From a virus: a stretch of DNA of 64,000 nucleotides. The position numbers were made by a program, and so were the translations under genes. The notes beneath the pieces were generated by a model, which saw nothing but the letters and a program-made list of their open reading frames with translations, searched no databases and was not told where the DNA came from. Positions 61,680 to 64,000 of this stretch are shown here, one piece after another (position 1 is the stretch's first letter; the number at the start of each line of letters is the position of its first letter). The stretch lies in the IMG/VR virus record IMGVR_UViG_3300015371_000008, positions 25,221 through 89,220 of that record. One strand, written 5' to 3'.

Positions 61680-61860
61680 GATCGGGTGTCAGACGGCAGG
61701 TGTCTGACACCCGATCGGCGGGGTGTCAGACACCCAAGATCGTAACTCTGAGTGAAAAACTGGGGCTTTTGTCACAGTTTGTCACCGAGTGTCCGTCTGA
61801 CACCTGCAGAAAATCACACCAGACATCACCAGACAGGCATCTAACAGGCATTCCTAACAG
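61680..61860. repeat. cluster of palindromes and direct repeats
   Basis: The 281-nt gap after the translocase gene holds a 15-bp inverted repeat (61680-61694 and 61702-61716), 13-bp palindromes GGTGTCTGACACC (61699-61711) and GGTGTCAGACACC (61722-61734), a half-site (61795-61804), and direct repeats of CACCAGACA and TAACAGGCAT up to 61860. Candidate binding sites of the transfer or partition machinery. Confidence 0.7.
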
Positions 61861-61875
61861 TTGGAGTTGAAAGCC

Positions 61876-63027
61876 ATGAACACCCCACACGCCCCCGACG
61901 ACGCGCACTCCACCGGCTACTGGTGGTTCGTCATGCTGGTCATGGGCGGATTGTCGCTGACCTTCAACCTGTGGATGGTCATCGACCCCCCAGAGAGCGT
62001 CACCGCAGGTCAGGCGGCCACCAACATGATCCTGGGGGTCATCGTGCACGCCTCGCCGGTGCTGCTGTCCGGCATCGTGTCGCACGGCTTCAAAACCCCC
62101 CTGCTGGGCAAGTGGGAGCGCCGCGTCATCATCGGCCTGTTCCTGCTCTTCATGGTCATGTCGATCTCCCATCAGGCCGAACTGCTGGAGCGGGGCGCAC
62201 ATCTGGACTGGGCGTGGGCGTGGTCCCTGCCCGCTGCCATCGACACCATCGCCATGCTCGCATTGCGGGCGATCCTGAACGCCCACCGGCTCAACAAGGA
62301 GGCGGCCACGGCGAGGGACATCGCCGCCGAGCGGGCCGCCATCGAGGCAGACATCCGGCCGGACATCGAGGCGGACATCCGCCGCCAATTCGAGGGACAT
62401 CTGCCCGCCGTTCGCAGGGACATGGAGGCGGACATCTGGAGGGACATCTTCAGGGACATCGGGGTGGACAACCCGGTGGACACCGGGGGGGACACCGACC
62501 GGAATCTGCCCGCTCTCGTCGAGCTGATTCAGGAGGACATCCTGCGCCGGAGGGAGGCGGAATTCGCCGCCCGCGACAGGGACATGTCCCAGCGGTGGGA
62601 GTTGGAGCGGGTGGACTTCGAAGACCGCATCCGGGCTGAGGAGCAGGAGGCGGCGATGGAGCGGTGGCAGCAGCAGGAAGAGACTTTGGCGTCCCAAATT
62701 GAGTTTCGCTTGCGGCGGGAGCTGCGGCCTGGTAAGGGCTCCGGCAGTCAGACGGCCGGACGGCGGGCCATCCCTGCCGCCAAGGACGCTGCACCCAAGG
62801 TCAGCCAGGAAAAGGGGATGGAGATCGTCCGCCAGGCGCTGGAGGACGGCGACACCCTGACGAACGGCGAACTCGCCGGAATGATCGGCGTCAGCACGAA
62901 AACGGTCGGCCGGTACAAGAAGATTTTGCGAGCCGAAATGGGGTTGGCGCCCAACGCCGACGACGAACTGGACGACGAAGCCGACGGCGACGCAGGGCAT
63001 GGCCTGGGATCCCTTCGGGCCGTGTGA
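61876..63027 (+). CDS. DUF2637 membrane protein with C-terminal HTH
   Basis: 383 aa. Four N-terminal spans (GYWWFVMLVMGGLSLTFNLW, NMILGVIVHASPVLLSGIVS, IIGLFLLFMVMSISHQAELL, WAWSLPAAIDTIAMLALRAI) are the DUF2637 layout, found next to plasmid transfer genes. A helical RDI/ADI/EDI-rich middle, encoded by the GGACAT array, follows, and the end has an HTH (NGELAGMIGVSTKTVGRYKK). GGAG precedes ATG at 9 nt. Confidence 0.85.
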   Translation: MNTPHAPDDAHSTGYWWFVMLVMGGLSLTFNLWMVIDPPESVTAGQAATNMILGVIVHASPVLLSGIVSHGFKTPLLGKWERRVIIGLFLLFMVMSISHQAELLERGAHLDWAWAWSLPAAIDTIAMLALRAILNAHRLNKEAATARDIAAERAAIEADIRPDIEADIRRQFEGHLPAVRRDMEADIWRDIFRDIGVDNPVDTGGDTDRNLPALVELIQEDILRRREAEFAARDRDMSQRWELERVDFEDRIRAEEQEAAMERWQQQEETLASQIEFRLRRELRPGKGSGSQTAGRRAIPAAKDAAPKVSQEKGMEIVRQALEDGDTLTNGELAGMIGVSTKTVGRYKKILRAEMGLAPNADDELDDEADGDAGHGLGSLRAV

Positions 63028-63309
63028 CCGCCGCCATGTCCGCGCCGCAGCCGAGCACTGTCCCGCCCCGGATGTCCCTCACCGGACGGGACAGTGTCCC
63101 GGCCGGTGTCCCTCTGAAAGTCCACCCGATGTCCTCATGGATGTCCTCATGGATGTCCTCATGGATGTCCCACCCGATGTCCCACCCGACGTCCCCCTCG
63201 TGTCCCTCCGAATGTCCCTGTCTCCAGGGCCGGATGTCCCACCCCCGAAACCCCGCCCTGTCCCTCCTCTGTCCCCCGTCCGGCGGCCCCGATGTCCGTC
63301 CGGATGTCC
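62316..63309. repeat. phased hexamer array GGACAT / ATGTCC, inverted
   Basis: About nine GGACAT plus GGACAA/GGACAC variants between 62316 and 62585, seven of them exactly 12 bp apart (62418, 62430, 62442, 62454, 62466, 62478, 62490). The palindrome GGGACATGTCCC sits at 62579-62590. From 63036 to 63309 the motif is ATGTCC (about 12) with CTGTCC/GTGTCC variants; copies at 63129, 63141, 63153, 63165, 63177 and 63189 are again 12 bp apart. The whole forms two opposed arms. Confidence 0.85.
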
Positions 63310-63331
63310 ACCCCACCCGAAGGAGAAATTC

Positions 63332-63994
63332 ATGACCATCACCACCACCGCAGGCGTCCGTGAGTCGTTCACCACGACGCTCGGCTACGACGCCGACGTA
63401 ACCCCGGTCACCGTCCGCGCGTCCGGCAACATCCTCATCCAGGGCTACACCGGCTCCGGTAAGTCGTACGTGCTGGACTGCCTGGGCAAGCAGTGGCGCT
63501 CCCAGGGCGCCGACGTCACCGAGGTTCGCTCCGATAGTTGGTACGCGCTGCACCGCAACGGCGAGGCGCGTCATCTCGGCATCGGCCAGGTGACGGAGAT
63601 GCTATGCGACCTGGCCCAGTCGTTGCGCTACAGCAACCGATCGGCCGAACCGTCCATCCTCATCCTGGAGGACCTCAACCTGACCAGCAGGGCGGTGTTC
63701 GAGCCGGTCGAGGCGATCCTGCGGCTCGGCCGGGGGAGCAACATGCACGTCGTCCTGTCCACTCAGCCAATCCACGGCCTGCTGGAGCGGCTGCGCAAGC
63801 TGTGCGCCACCACCGTCTACATGGATCCCAGTCGGGACTACGACGTGCCGGAGGAGGTGATGGAGCGGGCTCTGGCGCGGGCGGGCGTCTGGCACGACGG
63901 CGCCCTGCCGACCGGGCCGGGTTCGTTCATCGTCGCCAACGGCCGCTGTGACGTCGGTAGGGTCGTCGCGGAACCGAAGGAGGAGCGCCGGTGA
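63332..63994 (+). CDS. small FtsK/HerA-like P-loop ATPase
   Basis: 220 aa. Walker A GYTGSGKSYVLDCLGKQW near residue 40, Walker B SILILEDLN near 110, then an ATP-sensor-type segment GRGSNMHVVLSTQ. It is only an ATPase core with no membrane region. Follows the array, so it may act on it. AAGGAGAAATTC before ATG. Confidence 0.8.
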   Translation: MTITTTAGVRESFTTTLGYDADVTPVTVRASGNILIQGYTGSGKSYVLDCLGKQWRSQGADVTEVRSDSWYALHRNGEARHLGIGQVTEMLCDLAQSLRYSNRSAEPSILILEDLNLTSRAVFEPVEAILRLGRGSNMHVVLSTQPIHGLLERLRKLCATTVYMDPSRDYDVPEEVMERALARAGVWHDGALPTGPGSFIVANGRCDVGRVVAEPKEERR

Positions 63995-64000
63995 CGAAGC
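63991..64000 (+). CDS. start of the next gene (cut by window edge)
   Basis: GTG overlapping the previous stop as GTGA, with GGAGGAGCG upstream. Only three codons are visible. Confidence 0.5.

Noticed and set aside
63129-63182. Tandem ATGTCCTCATGG units as a CRISPR-like array
   Set aside because: 12-bp spacing without unique spacers; it belongs to the phased hexamer array.

Overview
The window is high-GC, densely packed DNA with actinobacterial start codons and ribosome-binding sites. It reads as part of a large actinobacteriophage genome that also carries plasmid functions, so most likely a phage-plasmid. Phage evidence: tail-fibre-like proteins, a glycine-rich tail protein, a collagen-like minor tail protein, an amidase/peptidoglycan-binding endolysin, a terminase-small-subunit-like HTH protein, SSB, a DnaB helicase (cut by the left edge) and dozens of very small genes overlapping by ATGA/GTGA/TTGA. 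Plasmid evidence: ParA with a partner gene, a GntR-type regulator with an inverted-repeat operator, a large FtsK/TraB-like translocase, a DUF2637 spread-like membrane protein and a second small FtsK/HerA-like ATPase.

Layout. Positions 1-55.2 kb are almost wholly minus strand, and transcription runs from high to low coordinates. In order: small genes, zinc-ribbon proteins, an M48-like protease, a NUDT9-like Nudix hydrolase and a methyltransferase (55-48 kb); parA region and a YdjM-like membrane hydrolase (48-45 kb); small genes, an SNF2 helicase and a zinc-finger protein (45-36 kb); a tandem paralogue pair, DnaQ-like exonuclease and SLOG protein (36-31 kb); a lipoprotein and a large membrane protein (30-27 kb); a 7-deazaguanine DNA-modification cassette ParB-like/DpdA/QueC/QueD/QueE/FolE (26-21 kb); more small genes (20-8 kb); endolysin, SSB, tail genes, HTH and DnaB (8-0 kb). 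At 55.23-55.32 kb two promoters diverge. From there to 64 kb genes are mainly plus strand: membrane proteins, GntR regulator (minus), then the transfer/partition-like module.

Three recurring non-coding signals tie the genes together and are the main discovery here. (1) About 31 copies of a 15-bp box, consensus GCTAAATGNNTGTAC; most lie between the -35 and -10 of a promoter, a few stand alone like stoperators. (2) In nearly every leader, just before the Shine-Dalgarno sequence, a conserved GAGCGAC box, usually in the loop of a small hairpin. (3) Where an internal gene has such a leader but no promoter, there is often instead a compact three-way-junction element of 42-48 nt (12 copies) that looks like a tRNA acceptor stem plus T-arm with a tiny side hairpin and no anticodon arm. 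Its stems vary but stay paired. My working hypothesis is that these are processing or punctuation elements which give downstream cistrons a defined 5' end, as a promoter does elsewhere.

A four-part pattern on the right edge is also striking: an array of GGACAT hexamers at 12-bp spacing, inverted about a palindrome into ATGTCC hexamers, overlapping the DUF2637 gene and the spacer before the next ATPase, with 13-bp GGTGTCWGACACC palindromes upstream. It is a candidate centromere, replication origin or transfer locus.

Functions of most small genes are unknown. All calls come from reading the sequence; no database search was possible.
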